Of a stretch of DNA of 64,000 nt, positions 21,539 to 32,999 are shown piece after piece. This DNA is from Turnera subulata (lineage: Eukaryota; Streptophyta; Magnoliopsida; Malpighiales; Passifloraceae), in contig JAKUCV010003602.1 in the NCBI GenBank assembly GCA_028386065.3, positions 1 to 64,000 of the forward strand. The letters run 5' to 3'. The position numbers and the translations under genes were made by a program. The notes beneath the pieces were generated by a model. That model did not search any database. It saw nothing but the letters and a program-made list of their open reading frames with translations, and was not told where the DNA came from. Position 1 is the first letter of the stretch. Each line of letters begins with the position of its first letter.

Positions 21539-24500
21539 TGAAACGACCCGACCCGTATTTACTGTACACAGTAAACACGTGCCGAAACTGTGACAACCCA
21601 ACCCAACAAAGCCCGACGGAATGCGTATAAAACAATAAACTGGCCAACGGCCCAACATCAAAAACCGTAAACCGGCCCTTCGGCCCAACATAGAACTCGT
21701 CACCCGAACCCCGGGGACATCAACAACAACCAACTGGCCCAATGGCCCAAATACAACATATACACAGTAGAAGATTTAACAATATGCACAGCGGAAGACT
21801 CTTAACTCACATGACAACATATGCAAAGCCCAATGCAACTAATGGATCCGAGTCCTGTCCGAGGGTACGCATCAGCTTGCCCGGTACATTCCTGCACTAC
21901 AAACAATTCATCCTACGGGATGAAACCCCGCAGGCGAGGGGTGAGTCCGAAGTGCTCACCGACGAAAGATAAACAGTGATATATAATCAACCATAATACT
22001 TTCGAAATAAACACAACAATCACAACAATAAACACATACAATCACATCACAAGGATACTGCCATAACAACTAACACATACTTCACGACAGAGGAATCCAA
22101 CTCAAACAACACGATAGAGGAATCCTACTAAATCATATCAAAGCCAAGACCAAATGATTACTTATTAATTTTATTACCAATTTTTATCTTTCGGCCCCGT
22201 CACTAGACAAGCTAGGGTCGTACCAGGTTATCAATTAATTCTGGATGCCAGGTCAAAGAACCATACCATATCTTACCATACCGGGACCACGTCCCAAATT
22301 ACCAAATCACACCGGGTTCAACAACCCAAATACCATACCGGGATCAACATCCCAAAACCGGATATTCGGTATATCCGAACCACTGGGTATTCGGTATACC
22401 CCAACCATAGGCATCAACATGCCAACCGGATATTCGGTATATCCGAACCACTGGGTATTTGGTATACCCTAACCACAGGCAACAATATGCCAACCGGATA
22501 TTCGGTATATCCGAACCACTGGGTATTTGGTATACCCTAACCACAGGCAACAACATGCCAACCAAATCAAGTAACCAAACCAAGTAACCGACCATAGCAT
22601 CCCAGAATTAATTTTCAAACCATCGGGTCGTACCACTACTTCCCACATATTTCATCATCTCATATCAATTCCAATTCTAATTTCCACTTTCCATTTCTCA
22701 ATTATCCACAGTCAATAGTTTATTCCAATTATTCAACACAACACTGTTTACTGCCAACAATCACAATATCCATAACAGCTAAACAATTATCTAATTCCTA
22801 TCAGCTCAAGTTACACAACAGACAAATCCTTCAACAGTTTCATAACATCATTTACTCGCAGTCTGACATCAATCACAACACAATGTCCAATAAACCAATA
22901 ATAGCCAAACAGCGGTTCAATCAAGCAACTCAATATCATAGCAACAGCAACAACCGTAACCATAGCAGCCAATAACCAACATAATTCCATATTACCAAAC
23001 ATCCATCAACAATACATATAGCGCCAGTTATTCACAATCAACAGTTCATCACAATATCCACACGACCTAATAGCACAGTCCCATACAAATCAATAGCACA
23101 ACGAACCAAGAACAGCAACAACATTTCCACAACAATCAAGTAACGGTCAACAATCATTTCAGTGGGTCAATCAAGCACCAAGTTACACATACAGCATTAC
23201 GGGCACATATCAAGGGTTATCCATCCTCACCTTAGCCTGTTACTTAACTCTGAAGACATTAACCGGAACCAAAGCCGGTTCCTCAGGGTACTGCCCGATA
23301 ACAAAACCTATACATCAAACAACAACATGCACGTATAAGATGCACATAATCGGTATGCCATGATGCCATAATATAATATCGTACGTATATCCGTATATTA
23401 TTTCGGTACAATACTTTTAATAAAACTCTTTCCAAAATATTTTCATAAAATAGTTATAATTTTCCCAAAATATAATCACCATAATTTTTCTAGAAATATA
23501 TATTTTCCAAAGGTAAAATACTTTTCCAAATAATTATATTATCAGAATAATTATATATTTTCAAAACTATTACTTATGTATACCATATACACATATTTTC
23601 CAAAAATAGTCAATTACCATAATTTTCCAGAGAAAATAACATATATATTAAATTTTCAGAAAATATTTTCAAGGTATATATATTTTCCAAATAACATATT
23701 AATAGTTTTTTTCCAAACATAACTTATTTATTTATCAAAGTATATATATGTATATTTTTCTCAAGATATCAGTATCCATACTTACCATATTTTCCTCAAA
23801 GTATATATATATTTTCTTCAGAATTAATTAGCAGTAAAAACAGAAATATATAAATAAACATATTGTTATTATTATTATTTTTTTTTTTTAAGAACCCAGG
23901 AGGCAACCCAGGTCGCGACCCGGACCCAAACGGGTCGGAAAACCGAGCTCACCTCGGGTTCAACGGCAACGGCGGCGATGGCGGCACGGGAACGCGAGGG
24001 AAAGGTTGCAGGAGGACGGCGGCAGCGAGGCGACTCCAAGGGCGGTGGAAGGGCAGCGAGACGCGTCGCGACGGCTGAGCAGGAGGCGGAGGAAGAGGAT
24101 CCGCGGGTTTCGCCACGGGTCAACGGCTCTGGAAGGAGCGTCCGGCGGCGGATGGCGATGAGGACAACGGCTCCGAGGTCGCGACGGCACGGCGCAGAGG
24201 CTGGTGGCGGCGGTGTTATGCAAGGCGGCGCTGATCTCATCGGCGTGCACAGTATTCAGAGGCGCTGGGGTGACGGTACTGTTCACCCCATATTTTTCCG
24301 ATTTTTCCTTCTTTTTTTTCTATTTTCCTTCCTTTTTCTGTATTTTCTGATTTTCTTTTTTATTTTCATTTATATTTTTTTTCTCTCACTGTTTCTTTTT
24401 TCTTCTATTTTTCAGTTCAGTTTTTTTTTCTTTCTTTTTTTTTCTATTTTCTCTCTTTTCTTTTTCCTCTCTTTTTTTTCTTCTCTTCTCCTGCTCTACC

Positions 24501-24849
24501 TCCGGCTGCCCTCTTCCTCTTTATAACTAAAAATTCACTATTATACATGTGAATTACAATAATGCAGTTCGTCTGCAATACGGGCGAATCCGATCCGGAC
24601 CAGAAAATAACCGATACCTCCTTAGTTATTTTCCGATGTGATTTTCCGAGAAATTCCACAACCCGAAAAATACCAACTTAGGTCCGAAAAATCCACGGAA
24701 AAATCACGAGCGCGGGAAAACCCTCGGTTTCGAAAAACGACTCCCGATTTACCTTTAATTAATTACCCAAGATTAATTCAACATGTAATTCACGGTAAAA
24801 AGACTTCTACAGTCCCGGTAAAAATCCAAATTTTACCCGGGCTGTTACA
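21539..24849 (-). repeat. 5' LTR of the LARD element
   Basis: 3311 bp, nearly identical to 15438-18897 with a deletion around 23084. It has the tandem hairpin units at 22359-22560 and the stem-loop block at 21912-21960. Confidence 0.9.
22359..22560 (-). repeat. three tandem hairpin units in LTR
   Basis: Same arrangement as at 16259-16460. One hairpin here is perfect (CGGATATTCGGTATATCCG at about 22425-22443), while its partner in the other LTR has a mismatch (ATATTCTGTATAT). Confidence 0.85.
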
Positions 24850-25012
24850 CTTGTTATATATTTTCCAAGGGGACCTTGGAAATCATTTTGATATTAACCG
24901 ATTTATAAAGAATGATTGAAAGAATGTTTTTGTCATGAAATAAAAAAAATGTGTTTATACTGCAACACAAAATTTGGTATTGATGTAAGCAATACGGCGT
25001 AGTTTGAAATAT

Positions 25013-28000
25013 TGGAAAAAGATATTCTATTTTCCTCCCCTTGCAGTTTTGTCTGATTTCAATTACTTCATCCCTATAATTCTTTGTTCCCTACACCTTT
25101 CTTTTCTTCTTTTTCCTAAATTGTCTTTTTCCAATAATTTTCCTTCCTTTACTCCCACTCACCCGACACTTACTCCTTTGTCAAACCTCCTTTCTTTTCT
25201 TTCTGTTTTCATCTTCTTCCTTTCCTTTTTTTTTAAACCGTCGGCTCCCCTCCTCACCATACAATTCACCCACAATTATCTCCTTCAAATCAATCTCTCT
25301 TCCCTTGAGTTCCTCCTTACAAATTTCCTCAATTCTCCTCTGTTCCTCTTCTCTGAAAATAGCCGAAGCCATCCTCCTCCACCTCTCCTCTTCCCTCTTC
25401 TCCTTTCCCTCTTCCCTGCCTCTGTCGCCGCCTCACCTCCACCAAACCTCACTCTTCCCCCTTCACAGCCTCCTTCCTCTTCTCCTCACCCTCGCATCCT
25501 CTCCCTTTCACCCTTGCCTCACGGTCACTGCCCCTTTCCTTATCGTCGCCGACGGCAGTAAAAGATGTGTAAGTCTTGCCGACGATTGTTCCCCTTTCTC
25601 CTTCCTTTCCTTAAACACGGTTTATGTGGATTGAATTAAACGGATTTTGATCTTGTGATTTTGGTTGGATTTTGTTGAAACGGGTTGGGGATACTGCCGT
25701 GGTGATTGTGTGGGTTTGTGTTTGGGTTTTGCAGAGGTGGGTGAGTTGCGATTATGGCTTTGGATGTGGATGAGATGTTCTTGATGGTGTTGCTTTGGGT
25801 TGGGGTTGAGGAATTTTGGATGGTGGACACGGTGGTGTGGAGGAACACCGGTCATTGGTGGGTGGCCGAGGGAATGGTGAGGTTGTTGGTGGCCGGCTTG
25901 CTGCCTTGGTAATGGAGCTTGTTTGGTCTTTGAACGGGTGAACAGTAATCTGTGTGCTTTGGGTAGCAGATACGGTGGTGCTCTGGCCGACGGTGTGATG
26001 CTGTAAGCATGGGGTTGGTGTTAGTATTTGGTTCAGCTATGGTTCAACACGGTGGATTAGACGATGGGTTCGGTGACGAACAGTAGCAGTAGGTGTTCAT
26101 GACTTGAGGATTGTTGGTTGAGTATTTCACAGTTGTGGTGGAATAGTTGGGTTGATGATCGTTCCCTTGATGACAACTTTACAGGCAGGCAGAACCTTGA
26201 TGGCTTATAAACAACATGGTAATTCCCTTGAGTCCGATTAATCTAGTGGACTCGGGTTTGGGCCTGGTGCACTAACGGACTTGAAAGACGGGCCGAACGT
26301 GCCAAGATCCATGTTCTCGGGACGGTATTAATAGTTCCTTTAATGGCTTGATATAAACGGATATAATTAACTGCTATTATATGAGTTAATGAAAGAATTA
26401 ATTCAACCTACTTATCTGATTAATAATAGCCTATGGTCTCACTCGGATTATACAAGAATTAACATTTTATGGCTTTGTTTTGAATAATACTTTGGACACC
26501 TGAGTTTTTACAAAAGTGATCGTGAGATGTGATATTTTAATTATCAATTAAGTTAAAATAAATAGTGGGTATGTTATTACTATTAAATAATTAATTCTCT
26601 GATAAACTATTTCTTTCGCTAATGGTATTAACTAAGTTGCGATATGAAATACTTTATGAATTGCACAATTTGATTATAATACTTCCTTCAATCAGTTTTA
26701 CGATTTATATATATACCATGTCAGTTTTACTTATCGGATATACCAACATCAACAATTCCGTACTCAGAGCTATACACATAGTTATTATTTCCTGGAAATA
26801 ATATTTTATGAATGAAATTATTTTATCTAAGATATTTTGGCTAGTATAATTTAAATTTATACTTGGGAAATAATAATTATTATTATTCTCATAATTTCCA
26901 GTTTACTAGAAAAATAATATTTAGGGTTATTTAATATTTATTAACAGTAGCCGACAAGTCCATATACGGTAATGTGGTTAATTTAATAGATTAAATTATT
27001 ATTATTATTATTGGTTATATTATTCTACCAGTGTTCATTATTTATCGGCTTCACTACTAGTATTATTTTTGTATTTGTTAACTATCATTTGGTTATCAAG
27101 TAAATAATTATTTTGTAAGACACTGTATTTTTGAAAAAATATATATATACGTGATCATTACTTTTGGGAAAAATAATTTTATGATAGAGGAGAATATATG
27201 TGGTATAATTATTTTGTGGAAATAATTTTTGGAAAACAATATATGATATGATAATAATTTATTTTATGAAAAATATTTTTGGAAGGGGTATTATCAAAGT
27301 ATAATATCGGAATAATAACCGGATATAAAAATAGTATTTTATTTTGATACTGGGAATAAAATGGTGAATGATGATGATAAGGGAATATAATCCAAGGTTG
27401 TAACCGTATTGGCGTAGTGTTTTACGGTTTACAGTATTAGACTATCATCTACATGTCATTACTGTACATCTTATGTGGCATATCATTTGTTCAATATAGG
27501 AGCTAATAATGAGCAGTTCCACGAGGATTTGGATTCGGAACCTTTTGAGGAATTCCATAATTAATAACCGGCTAAGGTGAGGATGGATAACCTTTGATAT
27601 GTGCCCGTAACATTGTGTTTGTTTTGTTGCTTGATTGAACTGCTGAGATGAATATTGTTGGTTGATTGACTACTATGATGTTGTTGTTGTTGTTGATGTT
27701 AGACTGTGATATTGGATTTGTGATACTGCGTAGAGAATAATGATAAACTGGTCTATGTGGATAATTGAGGAAAGAATAATGAGTATTGGAAATGGAATTG
27801 GAATTGAATTTGAGATGATGATTTAATTGTCACGTGGAAAGTAGTGGTACGACTAGATGGTTAGAGGCTAGTTCTGTGGTGTCATGGCCGGTTTGGTTTG
27901 GTTATTGGGGATGTTGATCCCGGATGATTTGGATATTGGGATGTTGATCCCGGATTGTGTTTTGGCCTGGCATCCGGAATTAGTTAATAACCAGGTACGA

Positions 28001-28493
28001 CCCTAGCTTGTCCAGTGACGGGGCCCGGGAGATAAAATTGATAATAATAATAAATATTCTTTTGGTCTTGGCTCAGTCGTGTTATGGTAGATTCTTTGTA
28101 TTGTCCTTGCCTGTATTTACTTCGAAAGTATTATGGTTGCCTGCATATCTCTGTTTATCCTTCGTCGGTGAGCACTTCAGACTCACCCCTCGCCTGCGGG
28201 GTTTCATCCCGGAGGTAAAGTTGTTTGTAGTGCAGGAACATACGAGGCAAGCTGTGGCGCACCCCTCGGGCAGGACTCGGATCCATTAGTTGCATCGGGC
28301 TTTGCATATGTTGCTATTGAATTAAAAATGCTTCCGCTGTGCTGTTATTATTGAGATTCCCGAAGTCGGGTGTTATGCTTTTGTTGTTGGGCCGTTGGGC
28401 CGATTTTCTGTTATATTACACAGTTTGTGCCACGTGTCAGCACTGTTGTTGGTAATCACTGTATGAAGGGTAAATTTAGGTCGGGGTGTTTCA
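25013..28493 (+). mobile_element. probable solo LTR of a Tekay-like relative
   Basis: The 3' part (27560-28493) clearly matches the other LTRs: GGTGAGGATGGATAACC, CCTAGCTTGTCCAGTGACGG, the conserved stem-loop block (28167-28216) and the end AGGTCGGGGTGTTTCA. It then passes into AATAT (28494-28498). A matching AATAT lies at 25008-25012, giving a 3481-bp element starting TGGAAAAAG. The start does not resemble the other LTRs, so the left border is less certain. The pyrimidine-rich and GC-rich parts (25150-25560) mirror 2100-2900. Confidence 0.6.
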
Positions 28494-28605
28494 AATATAA
28501 TATTATGATAAAAAATAAATCAATTACAAAATTAACTAAAAAATATAACAATAAATATTAAGACAAATATAAGTTCAATATCACACGATCTATCCGCCAT
28601 GCAAA

Positions 28606-28636
28606 CCCGTGTGTAACACGGGGAAGACGGACTATT
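28606..28636 (+). other. Helitron-like 3' terminus
   Basis: Perfect hairpin CCCGTG-TGTAA-CACGGG followed after ten bases by CTATT and then T. Resembles the terminus at 5988-6015 (CCGTGTGTACCATGG..CTAGT). Confidence 0.45.
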
Positions 28637-29104
28637 TTAGTAAATATTTTTTCATAACATACTAACAACCAAGTGAAAAGTGAAAAATAATGTATAGCTG
28701 TTTTAAAATCTTTATGGCATGCCAATTTTTTTCTACTACTAAATTGCCCACTCACCTAAATTGTTTGGGCTAATATTCTCTTCGTTTTATTTTGCATACT
28801 TCTCTTATGATAACTCACATACTCTAGTTAAAAAATTGAATAAACCACAAAGCATGAAAAAAATATGATTTGTTTCCTCAAAATATCAAAGCAACAGAGG
28901 TTAATATTGTCATATATGAAATACTAAACCTAGTTGACCTGACTGCTTTAAGTTAACATGGCACAAAAATTACCAAATTTTTTTCTTAAATGGCTATATA
29001 AGTATTGTTGCTGGGTATCTACTAAAAAAGATAAAGTTTGAGTTTTAAATTAACAAAAAAAAAGTATTTGACATTAAGAGGGTTGAGAAAGGGTAAAAAA
29101 CATT
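28637..29104. other. AT-rich intergenic stretch
   Basis: No gene or element recognised before the target duplication of the next element (29096-29104). Confidence 0.5.
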
Positions 29105-30319
29105 GGGAGGCAGTATCCACGCTCCAACAATTGTTAAATGCACTCCCCTTCTCTCCCAAATACCCAAAATGCCCAACTCTATTTTGGTTTTTAATCTATT
29201 GTTATTGCAATCACGAAATCCAAGTAAAACTGACAGCTTACCACTGTTGATAATGTAAATCTTTATTACTAATGATTATCCTTTTGTTTTTTACTATTTA
29301 ACGTTATGCTAGACTTTTGTTTTTAAAGGCTTTATCTTTTCTACAATTTGTAATTTACAAGATCATCCTTCTTAGAGAATATTATGCCAAAGTATCAAAA
29401 TGAGTTTTTTTTGAGCATATAGGTCTTCTTGTTTTTTTGGAAGCTGAGATTGTAATTTTTTTCGTTACTTCATTGAAAAATTTGAAAATAATTATTCAAT
29501 ATAATTTTTTGATATTATCATCTATCAGGTTTATTAAAATCATATGATAAATTAAGAATAGTGAAAAAAAGAATATATATATATATATATCATTTAATTT
29601 TCATTGTAATTTATCTTAAAAATATTATAAGTTGAGTGTAGGATTGATCCAAATGGTAAGTGACTTTTTGTGCCGCTTAAGCAGACCTCCAGTTCGAGTC
29701 TTTGTGAGCTAGGTAAAAAAATAAAAAATATGCATTGTTACATTTCCTTAACATTTTTTTGTTACTTAATAGTAACTTTATATTTAGTATTTTGTTAAAG
29801 TTATAGACTTTATATTTAATATTTTTTTAAAAAAAGTTGTTGATCGGAATTTGTTTGCAAAATTTTATTATAAAAGAATTCTAATAATAGAATACTTAGT
29901 TTTTATTGGCTCTTAAATACAACAACATACTGTGATAATATTTATATTACTTAATTGATGCTTCATCAGTATAACCTGTTGTGACAGGTCATTTAAATAT
30001 AATATTAGTGGTTTTTATTAAAAAAAAAATTATGTAAATTTTCTTAATTTTAAATATTTTAAGATATCCATGAATATTTTTAATAAATTGTCATTAAAAA
30101 AATTAAAATATGAATAATTAATACTGTTGTACTAATCAATAAATACAACCTTCGTAAACAGTGTACACATGCGTCCAGAGCCACTGTTATTTCAAAGTTT
30201 CCCATGTGTACTATCCAGTTAACATTTGGAAAAACCAACAATTAATACTGGGTATTTTGGACATTTCAAGCAAAAGAAGAGTGCATTTAACAATTGTTGG
30301 AGCGCGGATATCGCCTCCC
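29105..30319. mobile_element. non-autonomous Mutator-like element
   Basis: Ends are inverted repeats, GGGAGGCAGTATCCACGCTC and (reverse complement) GGGAGGCGATATCCGCGCTC, extending with lower similarity for about 80 bases. A perfect 9-bp target duplication AAAAACATT flanks it (29096-29104 and 30320-30328), the length made by Mutator-type transposases. 1215 bp, AT-rich, no transposase. A SINE-like segment lies inside. Confidence 0.85.
29640..29729 (+). repeat. SINE-like tRNA-derived segment
   Basis: A-box-like CCAAATGGTAAGTGAC and B-box-like AGTTCGAGTC (29691-29700) at tRNA-like spacing, followed by an A-rich tail (29714-29729). No clear target duplication found. Confidence 0.4.
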
Positions 30320-30899
30320 AAAAACATTAGGGCGTCACACATGAGGAGGCCCACCCCCTCAATTTTACTGATATGTGATAATTTTTTATAGGAAAAGTGC
30401 ACAAAAATATTGTTATAAAATAAAAATAAAAATTGAATTTGTATTCTTTGAGAGAAAATGTTACCTCAGTGTTCTTTTCTAGGAGAAGAAAAAATGCACT
30501 TCTTTTTACTAATAGTCTCTCGAAATAATTTATGATTTTGCATAACTTATTGGCACCCAAAGTAAATGAATTCTTATGATTACATAATTTTTTAAGAGAA
30601 ATTACTAAAAGATGGTTAGTTTAGGTTATAGAAAATCTTTATGTTTCTAAACTAAGGTTGGATAGTGAAAGAACAATAAGATTATGAATATTACTAATAT
30701 CTTTTTTACTATATAGAATTCTAAAGCAAGTTAAAAATAATAAAAAGACTAAGACGCATGCAATAAGGTAAAATATGAAAAGTATGCAAAATCGTATATG
30801 GCTAAGACACATGATGTAAAGTATTGACTTATATGAAAATTGAAAAGTATGTGTGTGACACTGACAACCAAACCGATGATGATAATAACATATAACGGG

Positions 30900-30916
30900 T
30901 TCATCTAAAAAAAAAA
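30900..30916 (+). mobile_element. minute A-tailed insertion (TTCATCT-A10)
   Basis: 17 bp between two copies of AATAACATATAACGGG (30884-30899, 30917-30932). Confidence 0.7.
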
Positions 30917-31199
30917 AATAACATATAACGGGACGAAGACTGGATTCGAATAAAAGTCATGATTTTCCAGGGGTGAAAAGGTAAAATTGTTGATGATCTG
31001 ATGTTAAGGTAATAGCACAGGCAGCAGTTCCCTAGACGAGGCTAGGGTTGCCCATACTTTTCATTTTTTTTTTTTGATGCTAATCGTGTGTCTGCATTAA
31101 CTTTAAAGTATCAAATTACAAGAAGTGAAAGGCTCTGCAACAACAAATAACAGACTCCTCTGTATCAGGATACAACATCAAACTCAAAGACTGGTTTAG

Positions 31200-31928
31200 T
31201 CAAGTGTATTGCAAAGTTACTGTCTTCCGACAACGCCACAGCTGCAACGTCGTCGATGAAGCCAACACCGCACCACCGTTGTAGGGAAAGGCAGGATGAG
31301 CCGTCTTGAACCACCAGACCGCTTGGGCGACGATGAGATCAAATATGTTGGGAATGGTAGGGGGCACCACCGCTTTGAACACTACCGAGTTACGTGCTAA
31401 CCAGACCGACCAGAGGGCAGTGAGACCAACAGATAGCCATGCACGAGAAGCACGAGTCGAGCCAGAGAGTGGAAGCCACTGCGGTAGCCAGTGGCGGAGG
31501 GACGACGGTGCAACCCAACAAACACCCCACCAAGCACACAGGCGCTGCCAGACTTTGGTCACGAAGGAACAATGCAGAAAGAGGTGATCAACAGACTCAA
31601 CTGCCTCCTCACACATAGGACAAGTACCCTGAACCCATGGCAAAAAACCTCTTGAACATAATTGTGTCCGGACAGCCACACCGTCATGTAAAAGGAGCCA
31701 GAAAAACAGCTCCACCTTGGGCGGGGTAATAGAGAGCCACACCAAAGGTATAGAAACTGGGGGGCGAGCCCAGAAGCTCCTATAGCCGGACTGTGCTGAG
31801 TAACAACCGCTTGAACATTTAGTCCAAGACCAGGTATCGACGCCCTGCTGTGAAGGTTCTTGGAAAGTAGTTCTAGATGTAGCTGCTGGCATGTAACAAT
31901 CTCCCAACTGTGCAAAGGACGAAGCCAC
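31200..31928 (-). pseudogene. LINE ORF2 C-terminal zinc-binding domain
   Basis: Contains PPKVELFFWLLLHDGVAVRT and CPMCEEAVESVDHLFLHCSF, the zf-RVT pattern of plant L1 ORF2, then LWSVWLARNSVVF, the typical plant LINE C terminus, and a stop at 31200. It overlaps the upstream ORF in another frame, so this copy is frameshifted. Confidence 0.85.
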
Positions 31929-32698
31929 ACCGAGGTTGTATAACTTTGTAGCAAGCCCTGTGTCAAAACTGTATTAAGCGTGGCTTCCGGAAAGGAAGAT
32001 AAACGGAATAGACGAGGGTGCAGGTGCTTCAGGCAACCCCTCCCGGACCAAGAATCCCACCAAAAGCTTATGCTTTGACCACTGTTAATCACCATAGTGA
32101 GGCTGTCCTGCAACGAAGAACCATTTGGCATCCTGTAAGAGCCACTATGGAGAATTTGGGCCCAAACTGGAGACACTCTGGTGACATTAAATGATGGTTC
32201 AAAAGCCACAGAGTCCAAAGCACACTTATTCCGTATCATGGTGCTCCATGCCTGTTGCCCCTGCGTCCGAAACCGCCATATCCATTTGAACAAAAGACTA
32301 TAGTTCTTGAAGAGCAAGGATTCAATACCAACACCACCATGTTCCTTGGGTTGTGCGATATGTCTCCATGCAACCATACACAACCGCCTTTTGTGTTCCT
32401 CGGTGCTTCCCCAGAAAAAATTACGTTGAATAGTCACAAGTCTCTTGACGACCGTACGTGGGATACGGAATAAAGACATGTAATATAAAGGGAGGGAGGA
32501 TAGAACTGAACGAATCAACACTACACGACCAGCCATAGATAGAAAGCGCCCCATCCACGACTTTAGCTTGCCACGAAATTTAGCTACAACAGGATCCCAA
32601 GATTTGACCAAGTTCATATTGGCACCCAAAGGCAAACCCAAATAATTAAAAGGCATGGACTCTGACTTACATAGCAGTGAACTTGCTAAGAAATCCAC
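31559..32698 (-). pseudogene. LINE ORF2 RT thumb/connection region
   Basis: NYLGLPLGAN and GRVVLIRSVLSSLPLYYMSL are hallmarks of plant L1 ORF2 downstream of the RT core. Open for 379 codons, continued in another frame by 31200-31928. Confidence 0.85.
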
Positions 32699-32952
32699 CT
32701 CATTTGGATGAAAATTGATCCCTGCAACCCACTTTTATGAAAATTGATGCTCAATCCCGATAACAATTCGAAACAACGAAGTACTCTTTTCAAGTTAAGC
32801 CGGAGAGGTAATGTTGCCGGGGCAAAAAGGAGTGTATCATCAGCATATTGAAGAATAGACAAAGGAATATACCCGCCACTGTCACTGGTTCCACTAATCC
32901 TTTGGAGATAGCCTGTGAAATCATGGAGGAGAAACTTACCACCTAGCAACAT
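32686..32952 (-). pseudogene. LINE ORF2 RT catalytic segment
   Basis: LQYADDTLLFAPA holds the YADD active-site motif of reverse transcriptases; LSGLSINFHKSG follows as in other plant LINEs. The upstream RT motifs are absent (5' truncation). Confidence 0.85.
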
Positions 32953-32999
32953 CTGCAGACATCATAAATTTCCTGTCTCAACATCCAGTAAGAAAAAGA

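Larger units (their letters stand above)
15438..24849 (-). mobile_element. complete non-autonomous Tekay-like LTR element (LARD type)
   Basis: Two long LTRs (15438-18897 and 21539-24849) in the same orientation flank 2641 bp, with the target duplication CTTGT outside (15433-15437 and 24850-24854). Next to the 3' LTR is a purine tract (reverse complement AAGGGGGGTAGAA). Next to the 5' LTR the sequence TTTTGGTAGCGAAGCGGGCG offers a TGG-starting primer site. The LTRs are nearly identical apart from a deletion of about 130 bases in one, so insertion is recent. The interior lacks gag, protease, RT, RNase H and integrase; it must move with enzymes of a related element. Its only ORFs run on the opposite strand. 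Confidence 0.9.
6741..28636 (+). mobile_element. gene-fragment-carrying Helitron, split by later LTR insertions
   Basis: The 5' end TCTATATAAATATATTAAAT at 6741, preceded by A and followed about 40 bases later by GACACGTGGCACC, fits plant Helitron 5' termini. A possible 3' end is the hairpin CCCGTG-TGTAA-CACGGG (28606-28622) then GACGGACTATT, followed by T; CTATT departs by one base from the CTRRT rule. Between them lie exon fragments of at least three unrelated genes, all on the same strand with pieces of their introns, then AT-rich DNA. Removing LTR insertions at 11945-15001, 15438-24849 and 25013-28493 would leave roughly 6 kb. No Rep/helicase seen, so non-autonomous. The pairing of these two ends is inference; the 3' end could belong to another copy. 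Confidence 0.5.
31062..32990 (-). mobile_element. 5'-truncated L1-type LINE
   Basis: Reverse-strand LINE ending in an A tail (T run at 31062-31074). Reading frames carry, in order, the reverse transcriptase catalytic QYADDTLLF (32686-32952), the thumb/connection region NYLGLPLGANMNLVKSWD.. ..RFLSMAGRVVLIRSVLSSLP (31559-32698) and the RT-associated zinc-binding domain CPMC..HLFLHC (31200-31928). Three overlapping frames show frameshifts. The endonuclease and most of the RT are missing. No target duplication found. Confidence 0.9.

Noticed and set aside
25004..25561. Forward ORF of 185 codons
   Set aside because: Pyrimidine-rich LTR segment like 2002-2931.
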